A stretch of DNA of 64,000 nucleotides from Salinibacillus xinjiangensis (lineage in GTDB: Bacteria > Bacillota > Bacilli > Bacillales > Alkalibacillaceae). This document shows positions 8,061-17,600 of this stretch, piece after piece; position 1 is the first letter of the stretch, and the number at the start of each line of letters is the position of its first letter. The translations under genes and the position numbers were made by a program. The DNA is taken from contig NZ_WJNH01000010.1 of the NCBI RefSeq assembly GCF_009649735.1, forward strand, positions 37,148 through 101,147. Direction: 5' to 3'. Under the pieces are notes generated by a model. It did not search any database. It saw only the letters and a list, made by a program, of their open reading frames with translations, and had not been told where the DNA came from.

Positions 8061-8609
8061 TTAAGTAACTCGGTTAAAATCTTCGTTTATCAATCCATAT
8101 ACATAATGATCAACATACCTATCATATAAAAATTCCGAACTTCGGATACAACCTTCTTTTTGAAAACCAAGTTTTTTTGGAATAGCTTGACTTTTGAGAT
8201 TTTCTGTTGCTGCACGAATCTCTATTCTTTTTAAGTTTAGTACATTAAAACAATATTCAATAACTGATTTACAAGCATTTGTCATTAAACCTTTACCCTG
8301 ATATTCTTCCCCTAACCAATAACCTAATGAAGTTGATTTATTAGCCCAGTTTATACCATGTAAGCCTATAACCCCTGCTAGTTCACCTTTATACCAAATT
8401 CCAGCTTGAAAGCAATTATTATTACTAAATTGCTTCATTGTCCCTTCTATAAACCCTTTTGAATTGCTTTTCTCTTTTATAACATCGACCCAAGGCAACC
8501 ATTCTCTAAGATAATTTCTTGATTTATCAGTTAAATTGAATAGGTTTTCTGCATGTCTTGGTTCTAGCAATCGTAATTCAGAGTCCTCATTAAGTTTAAA
8601 ATAAAACAT
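8061..8609 (-). CDS. RimJ/RimL-type GNAT acetyltransferase (YdaF-like)
   Basis: This 182-aa protein follows the RimL/YdaF pattern: RLLEPRHAENLFNL near the N-terminus, WLPWVD near 38, SLGYWLGEEYQGKGLMT (beta 4 with the acetyl-CoA loop) and IPKKLGFQKEG at the end. Relatives acetylate the N-termini of ribosomal proteins or small amines; the target here is not known. A GAGGGGGAGAAAG ribosome site lies before the ATG. It is flanked on both sides by the cassette-type elements. Confidence 0.83.
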   Translation of the reverse strand: MFYFKLNEDSELRLLEPRHAENLFNLTDKSRNYLREWLPWVDVIKEKSNSKGFIEGTMKQFSNNNCFQAGIWYKGELAGVIGLHGINWANKSTSLGYWLGEEYQGKGLMTNACKSVIEYCFNVLNLKRIEIRAATENLKSQAIPKKLGFQKEGCIRSSEFLYDRYVDHYVYGLINEDFNRVT

Positions 8610-8640
8610 ACTTTCTCCCCCTCACTTTTAAAAGTTGATT

Positions 8641-8700
8641 TTGTTGTAGTAATCTGCCCGTTAGCAAAAGAAGCGACTGCCATGTTCCACAATCGCATCC
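8641..8700. repeat. Cassette-type intergenic element (TGCCCGTTAGC form)
   Basis: GTAATCTGCCCGTTAGC is followed by GAAGCGACTGCC, matching the boxes of the other spacers. It separates the MFS gene from the GNAT gene. Confidence 0.5.
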
Positions 8701-8780
8701 TTTAATTTAAGTACACTATTTTACATCTTAAGATCATGAAATAAAAAAAAACATTACAAATACTAACGAGGCTCATTAAC

Positions 8781-9983
8781 TTATGCAATCTTTCTTGTTA
8801 TTTTCGTAAATGGCTCTTGATTCGATTGGAAAAAAGCTAACAAAATACATAAACTTATTGGTACCATTAAACTTAGAAATATATAATTCGCTCCAAAATT
8901 TGATGCTATCCAGCCAAGGAGTGGAGCACTTATGACAACAGAACCTTGATTCCCAATCATTCGGTAACTCGCCATTCTACCGTGATACTCTGGATCAGTA
9001 GCCATTTGTTGAACCGATTGCAGAAGTACACGAATCCAAGTCGTGCCAAGTCCAATTAGGAAAATTCCCAAAAATGAAAGTGATAATATAGGAGTGACTC
9101 CAACGAACAATAAGCCAACTAATACAATGAACAGTGAATAAAGAGCAATTTTACTTTTGACTTTTTTCCACCACCATGTTCCAAATAATCCAGCAAGAAC
9201 TCCCCCTAATGAGATTGTAGCATCTAATAAGCCATAAATAGTAGCAGACTGAAGCAAATAATCTACTGTATATACTGACAAAAAACCTAAAGTTGTATGG
9301 AAGACAAGTTGACCGTTTAACATAATAATAAATAGACCTAGTAAAAACTTATTATTTTTAATATAGAGAAAACCATCAGTAATGTCCTTGCCAATAGAAT
9401 TTCTTTTAGTTATCGCTTGTTTTTGTTTCACCTTACCTCTAATTAATATCAACGAAAGCGAAGAAATAGCAAAGCTTCCAGTTACGATTAACATAGAGCC
9501 CGAAACAGAAATAAAGCTAATAATAAGCCCCCCGACTGAAGCTCCAAGTAATCCTCCTACAATTGCAGCAGACGATGATTGAGAGAATACTTTTGGTAAA
9601 TACTCTTTATCAAAACATTCTGCAATGAAAGCTTGTATGGCTGGACGAAATAATGAGCCAGAAACCTGCAAAATCATATGAACACCAATTATTAACCAAG
9701 GGTCTACCTTATCAATTACAAAAAAGAACAATAATAATGCCATTGAAAAAGTACATAATAGGTTAGCTAAAATCGATAGGTTTTTTCGATTAAATCTATC
9801 AACAATAACACCAAAAAACAAATTCAAAACAAGTCCAGGTAAAAAACCAAGACCTACTAATACTCCTGTATATTGTGCATTGTTTGTTAGTTGGTATAAA
9901 AGCCAAGTTACTGATACAAAGTACATAGCCCTACTAAATTCAGATAAAAAAAAGGTAATTATTATATTTTTAAAACCTCTCAA
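8781..9983 (-). CDS. MFS transporter, probable drug exporter
   Basis: The 400-aa protein shows about twelve hydrophobic helices and the MFS loop 2-3 motif (GVIVDRFNRKN near 57-67). It resembles the MFS_3/EntS-type efflux family. The substrate is unknown. It begins with a GGGGGAATGATC site and ATG. Its neighbours are acetyltransferases and a methyltransferase, as is common for small resistance-type gene groups. Confidence 0.82.
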   Translation of the reverse strand: MRGFKNIIITFFLSEFSRAMYFVSVTWLLYQLTNNAQYTGVLVGLGFLPGLVLNLFFGVIVDRFNRKNLSILANLLCTFSMALLLFFFVIDKVDPWLIIGVHMILQVSGSLFRPAIQAFIAECFDKEYLPKVFSQSSSAAIVGGLLGASVGGLIISFISVSGSMLIVTGSFAISSLSLILIRGKVKQKQAITKRNSIGKDITDGFLYIKNNKFLLGLFIIMLNGQLVFHTTLGFLSVYTVDYLLQSATIYGLLDATISLGGVLAGLFGTWWWKKVKSKIALYSLFIVLVGLLFVGVTPILSLSFLGIFLIGLGTTWIRVLLQSVQQMATDPEYHGRMASYRMIGNQGSVVISAPLLGWIASNFGANYIFLSLMVPISLCILLAFFQSNQEPFTKITRKIA

Positions 9984-10063
9984 AGATCATTCCCCCAGTA
10001 GCATAATCAAGGGTTAGGTACACTTTTATAAGTAACTAACCCGATTTTTTTACTTTTCCCACT

Positions 10064-10312
10064 CTAAAAGTTCCATTCTATTTCCAAAGGGGTCATATAG
10101 ATAAATTCTGTGTTTTTACTAATAGAATTCAATGTATGTAGTGTTTGATTCGGCTTGTTCCGACTAGAAAAGATTACAATTTTATCAGTGTCATCTTGGA
10201 ATAAGACCTCTACATTTTCATATCCTTTTTTATTTATTGCCTCTTCAAGTGAAGGTGAATAACAACCAACTAATAAAAGAAACACAAAAAATAAAGCAAC
10301 AGATTTTTTCAA
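10064..10312 (-). CDS. Small lipoprotein, function unknown
   Basis: This 82-aa protein has a short signal peptide with lipobox LVGC (Cys17) and a compact 65-residue domain (SLEEAINKKGYENVEVLFQD...). It is likely tethered to the outer membrane face. No family is recognised. GGGGGAGTAACTT lies before the ATG. Confidence 0.6.
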   Translation of the reverse strand: MKKSVALFFVFLLLVGCYSPSLEEAINKKGYENVEVLFQDDTDKIVIFSSRNKPNQTLHTLNSISKNTEFIYMTPLEIEWNF

Positions 10313-10424
10313 GTTACTCCCCCATTTCGGTTTAAAGCAATTAAACTCATTAAAATTCGACCATGAATAACCAATTCATTGTTCAACATTACTGCTTCGT
10401 TTGTTGAAAAAGAAAATTACAAAA

Positions 10425-10458
10425 AAGAAGTCTTGGATAAAACCCAAGACCTCTTTCT
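10425..10458 (-). terminator. Terminator of the methyltransferase gene
   Basis: AGTCTTGG and CCAAGACC arms with flanking A and T tracts lie directly past the methyltransferase stop. Confidence 0.75.
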
Positions 10459-10461
10459 TTT

Positions 10462-11232
10462 TTATTTTCGTCGAGCAATCATCATAATTTCCATGTCATT
10501 AACAGTCAATGTTTTTTCACTAAAATCGCCAGCCGAACAGCCATATGCAGTTTCCACTTCAAAGCCTTCACTTTCCATTAAAAATTTCAATTCGCGGAAA
10601 GTAAAAGCCGTAGTGTATATTTTAACATCTTTTGTTTCACCTTCAGGACTTGTAATTGTATCTTTATCAATTTTAGTGCAGGTATAAACATCGAATTCAC
10701 TATTATCTGTTATACTTCTGGCAGCACTTAAAGCGTTAATAACAGTTAATATAAATAAAGAACCTGGACGCAGTGCATTATAAACATTTTTTAAAACTTT
10801 TCGGTGATTATCTTCGTTACCAGCTAATCCAAAAGCACCTTCACAAAGACAAATCGCTCCATCAAATTCTTGACTAAATTTTAATTCACGAGCATCAGTA
10901 ACAAAAAATTCTGCTTTAAGTTTTTCATCTTTTGCTACTTGATTAGCATATTTAATAAATTCAGAAGAAATATCAACTCCAACTGAATTAAACCCTCGTC
11001 TTGCTAACTCCAAAGAATGACGACCTGGACCACAACCAATATCAAGAATACTAGAATTTTGAGGAAGATCCATGATTTTAACTAAAAAATCCACTTCCTG
11101 TTTGGTACCTTTAGTAAATCCATATTCCAGGTAATTTTCTTTGATAAAATCACCAATTTCCTCGAAATAGCTACCATTATATTCGAATGCATCGTTTAAT
11201 TTATTATCTAATTTCAACGTTTTTCCCTCCAT
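10462..11232 (-). CDS. Class I SAM-dependent methyltransferase
   Basis: The 256-aa protein has SAM-binding motif I (ILDIGCGPGRHSLELA, about 60-75), the acidic end of strand 2 (VGVDIS), and motif II/III (FDGAICLCEGAFGL, LFILTVINA). It belongs to the Methyltransf_25-type group. The substrate is unknown; neighbouring efflux and acetylation genes make a detoxification role plausible but unproven. The ATG follows GGAGGGAAAAA. It ends with its own terminator. Confidence 0.8.
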   Translation of the reverse strand: MEGKTLKLDNKLNDAFEYNGSYFEEIGDFIKENYLEYGFTKGTKQEVDFLVKIMDLPQNSSILDIGCGPGRHSLELARRGFNSVGVDISSEFIKYANQVAKDEKLKAEFFVTDARELKFSQEFDGAICLCEGAFGLAGNEDNHRKVLKNVYNALRPGSLFILTVINALSAARSITDNSEFDVYTCTKIDKDTITSPEGETKDVKIYTTAFTFRELKFLMESEGFEVETAYGCSAGDFSEKTLTVNDMEIMMIARRK

Positions 11233-11420
11233 GTATAGTTTAATAACACGGAAGAAATTATTATTCTATTATTCTTCCGTGCCCCTAAAAATGTTTTGAT
11301 TTCTTCTATTTTCTGCAATCATCAAATTCACTCACTTTCTATAATTAATTAATTTTTATTTTATTCTAATGGTAAAAAATGGTCAAGATAATTATGCGTA
11401 ATTCAGTATACGAATTGTCT

Positions 11421-11500
11421 TATTCAACAATCCTGCTTTTTTAATGGAACTAGGGGCAATTCGTTACTAAAGAAAAGCTCCCGTTAATTTAATAAGCGTT
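11421..11500. repeat. Cassette-type intergenic element (CTCCCGTTAATTTAATAAG form)
   Basis: TTATTCAACAATCCTGC at the left and CTCCCGTTAATTTAATAAG at the right are near-complementary ends. It is the clearest member of the spacer family and lies next to the Nudix relic. Confidence 0.5.
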
Positions 11501-11516
11501 TGCTTAGAATATAATA

Positions 11517-11688
11517 TTAAAAATTATTCATCTCATTTAATAGATAGACAAGCCACTCATTTTGAGGAGAAACAATTTGTGGTAAGTTGTCTAATGGAGA
11601 CCAAAATAATTTAAAGTTGTGATTATCTGCCTCTATCTCCCATTCATCAAGCTGACTATTTGATTGTAGAAAAATTCTTTTAACTAGT
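11517..11688 (-). pseudogene. C-terminal relic of a Nudix hydrolase
   Basis: About 56 codons remain, reading ...DEWEIEADNHNFKLFWSPL... and LPQIVSPQNEWLVYLLNEM, typical of the end of small Nudix proteins. The Nudix box itself is absent and a stop codon lies just upstream, so the gene has lost its 5' part. It follows the same strand and spacer pattern as the intact accessory genes. Confidence 0.6.
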
Positions 11689-11689
11689 T

Positions 11690-12028
11690 ATACAATTTCG
11701 ATAACAAAAAGCCTTACATTTTAGATTATAATTTCATATAAAAATAGTAGTCCAATTAGGGATACAAATTGCAATTTTGCACTCCAAAACTGAACTACTC
11801 AATAAAGGGATAGCTTCTTAATTTATATCAAGAATTCATTGAGCTGTATCCACCGCAGTCGAAACACTCTCCTCTTTCGCACAAGGCCATAAGTGCATAA
11901 TCTACTTCAAAATCCCTTTTGTCATTTACGTAGCGTTATATGTAGAGGCATCACCTTTCGATTCATCGATTCTTCGATAAAAGTAAATTACATTTAAATG
12001 GGGATAGCAAAATCTATCTTCTAACCAA
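11690..12028. other. Intergenic stretch with a possible Cys-rich gene relic
   Basis: Minus-strand bases 11828-11935 stay open and read ...DFEVDYALMALCERGECFD then CGGYSSMNS, ending in a stop, but no start is available. It may be the tail of a lost small gene. Nothing else is seen. Confidence 0.3.
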
Positions 12029-12064
12029 AAAAGGCACCCTATCATTTTAGATAGAGTGCCTTTT
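12029..12064 (-). terminator. Terminator of betA
   Basis: AAAAGGCAC...CTATC and GATAG...GTGCCTTTT arms form a long hairpin ending in T-runs on both strands. Confidence 0.85.
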
Positions 12065-12085
12065 GATTGATAAGTATGATTTGGT

Positions 12086-13771
12086 TTATGCTTTTAATGT
12101 CCCAGCATCAGGTGAATGTACGCCATGACGATAAAAGTCAGCATTAATTGGTTCTAAAGGTTTACGTCCAAGAATAATGTCAGATGCCTTTTCTGCCAAC
12201 ATCAAGACAGGTGCATGGATATTTCCGTTCGTCACATAAGGCATTGCAGATGCATCGACTACACGGACATTGTCAAGACCATGAACCTTCATAGTTTCAG
12301 GGTCCACGACAGCCATTGGATCTGAAGCTGGTCCCATCTTAGCTGTACAGCTCGGATGAAGTGCCGTCTCAGCATCCTTTGCCACCCAATCCAAAATCTC
12401 CTCATCTGTTTGAACGGAAGGACCTGGTGAAATTTCTCCTGAATTGTATGGTGCCATAGCTGACTGAGACATAATTTCCCTTGAAATTCGTACGGCTTCA
12501 ATCCACTCACGACGGTCCTGTTCAGTAGAAAGATAGTTGTAGACCATGCTTGGATGCTCCTTAGGATCCTTCGAGCGAATCTTCAGTGATCCTCGAGCAT
12601 CAGAGTACATAGGTCCAACGTGTACTTGGAACCCGTGCTCCGTATCTGCTTTCTTTCCATCATATCGTACAGCTACCGGCAGGAAGTGGAACATTAAATT
12701 TGGATAGTCGACATTCTCATTCGAACGAACAAAGCCTCCCCCTTCGAAATGGTTCGTAGCTGCTGGTCCTTTGCGTCCAAGTATCCACTGCAGACCAATC
12801 CAAGGCATCTTCAGCTTATTTAAGTTAGGCTGCTCAGAAACCGGTTGTGGACAAGCATATTGAATGTAGGCTTCAAGATGATCCTGAAGGTTTTCACCTA
12901 CACCAGGAAGATCAACTACTGGTTTAATGCCAAGTGAACGCAAGTGTTCAGCATCCCCCACACCTGACAATTGAAGGAGCTGCGGCGTATTGATTGCACC
13001 GCCTGCGAGGATGACTTCACCAGCAGTGACATGATGAGTCTTCCCATTACGTTGATATGTTACACCATTCGCACGAGTACCATTAAAGTCAATACCTGTT
13101 ACAAATGCACGCGTTTTGACAGTGAGGTTCTGACGCTTCATAGCCGGATGCAGATATGCACGGGAAGGCCCAAACCGTCTACCTTTATATACATGCTTAT
13201 CAAACGGTGCAAACCCCTCTTGTCGAAAACCGTTCACATCAGGAATTTTCGAATAGCCAGCCTCGACAGCTGCGTCAAAAAAGGCTTGGAATAAAGGGTT
13301 AGTGGCTGGTCCGCGTTCCAATTTGAGAGGACCATCGTGGCCACGAAACTCATCGTCTGGATCTGCGGCTAAAGCATTTTCCATGCGTTTGAAATACGGA
13401 AGACAATGCGCAAAGTCCCAATTTTCCATTCCTGGGTCTGCTCCCCAACGTTCATAGTCCATTGGATTACCACGTTGGAAAATCATACCGTTAATGGAGC
13501 CCGAACCTCCGAGCACCTTTCCACGAGCATGCTTGACACGTCGTCCATTCATGTATGGTTCAGGGTCAGATGCATATTTCCAGTCGTAAAGGCTTTTACC
13601 TGCAGGGAACGGCAAAGCGGCAGGCATTTGAATTAATAAGTCCCATGAAAAATCCTTACGTCCTGCCTCTAAAACTAGTACACTGCGTTTCCCATCTGCA
13701 CTAAGACGGTCACCGAGTACAGAACCCGCACTACCGCCACCTATAATTACGTAGTCATATGTTTGATTCAT
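12086..13771 (-). CDS. betA: Choline dehydrogenase BetA (GMC oxidoreductase)
   Basis: This 561-aa FAD-dependent GMC enzyme oxidises choline to betaine aldehyde. The N-terminal ADP-binding motif is [13 protein letters not shown]; the GMC signatures [18 protein letters not shown] and [15 protein letters not shown] are present. Catalytic-site positions are the His of [11 protein letters not shown] and the residue in [11 protein letters not shown], which is His where E. coli BetA has Asn. [14 protein letters not shown] also matches BetA. The start at 13771 follows AGGAGGT by 9 bases; the frame extends 11 codons further without a good site. It has its own terminator and a long leader. With gbsA it completes choline to betaine, taking the place of the missing GbsB. 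Confidence 0.92.
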   Translation of the reverse strand: MNQTYDYVIIGGGSAGSVLGDRLSADGKRSVLVLEAGRKDFSWDLLIQMPAALPFPAGKSLYDWKYASDPEPYMNGRRVKHARGKVLGGSGSINGMIFQRGNPMDYERWGADPGMENWDFAHCLPYFKRMENALAADPDDEFRGHDGPLKLERGPATNPLFQAFFDAAVEAGYSKIPDVNGFRQEGFAPFDKHVYKGRRFGPSRAYLHPAMKRQNLTVKTRAFVTGIDFNGTRANGVTYQRNGKTHHVTAGEVILAGGAINTPQLLQLSGVGDAEHLRSLGIKPVVDLPGVGENLQDHLEAYIQYACPQPVSEQPNLNKLKMPWIGLQWILGRKGPAATNHFEGGGFVRSNENVDYPNLMFHFLPVAVRYDGKKADTEHGFQVHVGPMYSDARGSLKIRSKDPKEHPSMVYNYLSTEQDRREWIEAVRISREIMSQSAMAPYNSGEISPGPSVQTDEEILDWVAKDAETALHPSCTAKMGPASDPMAVVDPETMKVHGLDNVRVVDASAMPYVTNGNIHAPVLMLAEKASDIILGRKPLEPINADFYRHGVHSPDAGTLKA

Positions 13772-13925
13772 TTTTAAGTACCTCCTATGATGTTTAGAAT
13801 TCAATGTGTGATGAAAACTTTATTAACAGCCTTCAATTATTGAAACTAGTTAATTGTTTAATAGGGTCATAAACCCATACAACAGCTTAGGCATTAATAC
13901 ATTAAGAAGGTTATATGTATTCTCT

Positions 13926-13982
13926 CTATCCGGAATTACCTAACCATGCTGCCAAAGCCAGTATGAACCCACTAGCTTGCAT
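13926..13982 (-). other. Possible 18-codon leader ORF ahead of betA
   Basis: ATG to TAG encodes MQASGFILALAAWLGNSG, a hydrophobic peptide, inside the roughly 290-base stretch between the putative operator and betA. No good ribosome site is seen before it. It could be chance or a fragment of a lost gene. Confidence 0.2.
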
Positions 13983-14057
13983 AAATGGGTGAGTGAAGTC
14001 CTTTATTTAATCAGAGCAGAACCACTCAAATTGCATTTTACTCCGTTTGTTAATTTA

Positions 14058-14075
14058 GTTAAATTTTTATTTAAC
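14058..14075. promoter_or_regulatory. Candidate GbsR operator upstream of betA
   Basis: GTTAAAT and ATTTAAC form a perfect 7-bp dyad around TTTT, the same 18-bp size and arms as the site before gbsA. It lies 287 bases upstream of the betA start. Further GTTAAA words flank it on the right. Confidence 0.5.
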
Positions 14076-14135
14076 ATTTTTAACTTTTTTAATATACCAT
14101 AGCGTGTTTTTTTTGTAAACCAGCGCATTAGAAAA

Positions 14136-14185
14136 GATGCCTGCCACTCCCCAAACTCGACAAAAACAGGGAAGTGGCAGGCATC
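14136..14185. repeat. Palindromic GCCTGCCACTTCCC-type element
   Basis: GATGCCTGCCACT at the left pairs with AGTGGCAGGCATC at the right; ACTCGACAAAAAC lies in the loop side. It borders the left end of the phased array. Confidence 0.8.
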
Positions 14186-14195
14186 TGTGAACGAA

Positions 14196-14502
14196 ACCCG
14201 TCTATAATTCTTGTAATCACGTCAGTTTATGATTTTATTCCGTCAGTATGTTGGAGAATCGGTCAACATGCAGATGATTCACGTCGTAACATTTTAGCGG
14301 AATAAGCATTACGTCATTTAGATGGTTATTCACGTCAATTGCTGTGGGATTCTTGTCATGACAGCTACTATTCTAGTTGACTATCACTGTATTTCCGTCT
14401 GTTTTCCTCTTATTCCCGTCCACGCTCTTTATTCCCATCAACTCATGGCATATTTCCGTCACTATTTCATGTAATCCCGTCAAATGTGAACCTATTCCCG
14501 TC
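14196..14502 (+). repeat. Phased degenerate repeat array, copy 2 (about 15 units of 20-21 bp)
   Basis: ATTCCCGTC-like words occur near 14197, 14216, 14237, 14257, 14277, 14307, 14328, 14349, 14370, 14391, 14412, 14431, 14452, 14473 and 14493. The same position as in copy 1 carries the one 30-bp step. Inter-word bases align with copy 1 along the full length (by eye about four in five identical). Palindromic elements flank this copy on both sides. Confidence 0.8.
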
Positions 14503-14525
14503 CCCCTTCTTCACAACAAAAAAAT

Positions 14526-14565
14526 GGTGCCTGCCACTCCCAAATTACTAGAAGTGACAAGCACC
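14526..14565. repeat. Palindromic GTGCCTGCCACTCCC-type element
   Basis: GGTGCCTGCCACT and AGTGACAAGCACC arms; T-run at the right. It borders the right end of the phased array. Confidence 0.75.
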
Positions 14566-14646
14566 TTTTAATTACCAAAACCAAATTCATCAAGCAACGC
14601 ACACAATTCATTTTATTCGTGCCCTGCACCGTCAAATAGGCGAGAA

Positions 14647-17600
14647 CTACCTTCTCTTTCTAATATAGATCACGATTAACCCAATAACCGCAAGCACCCC
14701 TACAATAATCCAAATAAATGTTGATGTAGAAGAATCAGCTTTTTCGGAATGATCTTCAGATTCCATTTTTTCAGTTCCTTTTTCTTCAACATTCTTCTGA
14801 GCTTGTTCGTCAGCTGATGCTGTTTGTTCCTTCTCAAATACAGCATATTTACTGAAGTGATTGGTTTCTGCAGTTACGACACCATCTTTATAAACGCCAC
14901 CAATCAGTTCCCAACTCTGTTCCTCTTCATTATAGTAATAAACTTTTACGTTATCAGGATTATCGACTTTGCTTTTGTCTACTTTGAAAGATAATAATAC
15001 TGGCTCTGAGAATTGGCTAAGAATATCTTTTCCTTGAGTGATTGTAAAATCATAAACATCACTGATAGCTCCCGTTACAGCATCCTCTTTTTTCAGAGTT
15101 ATTCTCGTTTCCTGAGCGTTGTCATCAAAAATAGACGATGGGAGATAAACGCTTGTCGTATCCTTTTCTATTGAAATACTACTATTTGTTCTTTTTAATA
15201 CCGTTATTTGATGTGTTGTAAATAAAACTTCACTGGTTGGATCCTCAGAATCAGTTAAATCGATTCCTACTTCAGAATTATTCTCTAGTTGATTAAATTG
15301 TTCTTCTGAAACGACTACAGTGTTTCCTTCTTTTGTATGATGTACGTATACTTTATTTCCATCATTTTGTGAATTTTGTTCAGAGGTAGTACTTTCTTCT
15401 TTAGTTGTGTGATTTTCTTCTGACTCGTCACTTTGCTCCTCTTCTGAATCTACATTACTTGAATCTTTATCTGAACCATTCTCAGGCTGTTCCGTTTTTC
15501 CCCTTGGCTCTTCATCTGTATGTAACTCTTCATTGTCGGTATTGTTGTCAGTTGTTGGTTCAGACGATGGTTGTTCATTATCCCCATTTTCTTCCTCTTT
15601 ATCCTGTTGCTCTTCTGGAGTTGAGTCATCTGAGTTTTTCCCAAATGTATAACTATGGGCCTCAGATAGGTTCGATTCTTTTCCATTTACAACAGATGCG
15701 ACCTGGAAGTAAACGGTTTTGCCTTCCCATGATTCAGTGAATGAGCTTGGAAAGGAAACCTCTTGGTCATCTGCTGAAATATTATCAACCTTTGTTTTAA
15801 CCGTGCTATCATCCGTATAATAATAGAAATTATAGCCGTCTATTAAATTAACAGGATCCCAGGTTACCGTGAAAAATGTTTCACCATATTGTTCTTTTAA
15901 TTCAACAGGCACTTCCTCAAATTTAGATTGTAGATTTGATGGAACAGGAATATCAAAAGTATATTCTATCGTTTTCATGTCAGTAGATTCACTTTCTCCG
16001 AATACCGATCTGACTCCAAATTGTACCGTATTCCCATACCAGTTCTTCAACTGTGAGTCGGTTACCGTATATTGTTGCTCCATTAACGGTGATGTATTTA
16101 GCAAGTTCATTGTTTCTGCATCTGTTTTCTTCGCATAGATGTTATAGCCGTCCCCGGTCACCATATCCCAATTCAATTGAAATTTTCCATTCGGGTTAAA
16201 GCTATTTCGAGGATTCTTTACGATACGTTGCTGCAATTCCTCAAGTGAATTGAACTTATAAATAGCATTCTTTCCAGGAACAGAAAGAAATATCTCTCCC
16301 TTACTATTGGTGTTTGCTAGATTAATTCTGATATCCTGTGGAAAAGTATAAACCGGTAACAGGGTATCCTTATGATAGATTTTATGAGAAGAAAAAACAT
16401 AATCCCCCTGTAAGGACACTAGATCTTCGCCTTTGTTAAAATAGCTGCCTTGTTCTACCGTAATGTCTGATTTCTGTAATCGAAACCCTGCATAATAAAC
16501 GTACTGATCATCTAGTAACATTTGACGCCCAGGATAAGGAAAACCGTATCCATCATTGTAGTCTGTTGCCATCACATGACTACCATTTACTACATTCATT
16601 ACATATAGACTTGAACCTGATAGTCCAGATTCTGCTATATATAACTGGTTATTCTGACTATCTAGTTCAATGTTTGCTTCATAGTAGTTATAAACGTTTG
16701 TATTTGTTGGTTCTATTATTTTTTCAGTATTGGTACTTAAGTCAATATGATAAATCTCAACCCATTGATCTTCCTTGGTATAATACAAATTCGTCCCATC
16801 TGTTTCGATTTCAAATGGGTTTTGCTTTGTGGTTATATACGTTACTGGAACGTTTGGTATAGGTTCAGTCACCGCTACTTTTGTACCACCAAAAAGAGCA
16901 ATGTACAGCTTTCCATCCAAATACTCAATGTCAGTTGGGATAGAACCAATAAACTGTCTAGCCACAACCTTCATGGTATTCGTATCAATGTAAATCAGCT
17001 CATTACTACTCTCAGAAATAGCATAAATGCGATTATTCGTTTCATCCATTACCCAGTCATCCACTTGTTGATCAAGCAAAAGCTTATTGTTTAGTACCTC
17101 CGACTCAACGGAAGGAGCTGAAAAGGTATCATTGTGTATAGTTATGGTATGATCATCGGCATTGTAAATGTATCTTTCCTGACCATTTGTTAAAATGTGA
17201 CTAACCTCGGATTGAAATGACCCTACTTTCCTATACGTCTCTCGATCAAATATACTTTTGGTGGAGTAAACATAGTTTTCATCCACCGCAAGTACGTCTG
17301 CTGCTGTAATATTATTTGAATTTGGACTGTAATTTTCTGTATATACACCATAAATCTCTTCTAAATTCGTCTGATTTATTTTATGACCCGCAAAATAAAC
17401 CTCTTGTCCATCTAGCAGCAAATGTCTTTCCGGATAAGGAAATCCGTACCCCTCGTCAAAAGTAGATTGGCTTTTAACTGCATAATCAATGGTAGAAATA
17501 GCCTCTATTTCTGTTCCTGATAAGTTTGTCTCAGCAATGTATAAAGTATCGGTTTCGTCTTCTAAGTGTATTACTGGCTTATAAAATGACGAATAGTTTT

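Noticed and set aside
10379..10687. Plus-strand frame overlapping the methyltransferase gene
   Set aside because: It is antisense to clear methyltransferase codons and its composition is not protein-like.
5388..11690. Integron with attC sites
   Set aside because: The CCGTTAGC boxes do not follow the GTTRRRY core, and no integron integrase is in the window. The cassette likeness is reported only as a pattern.
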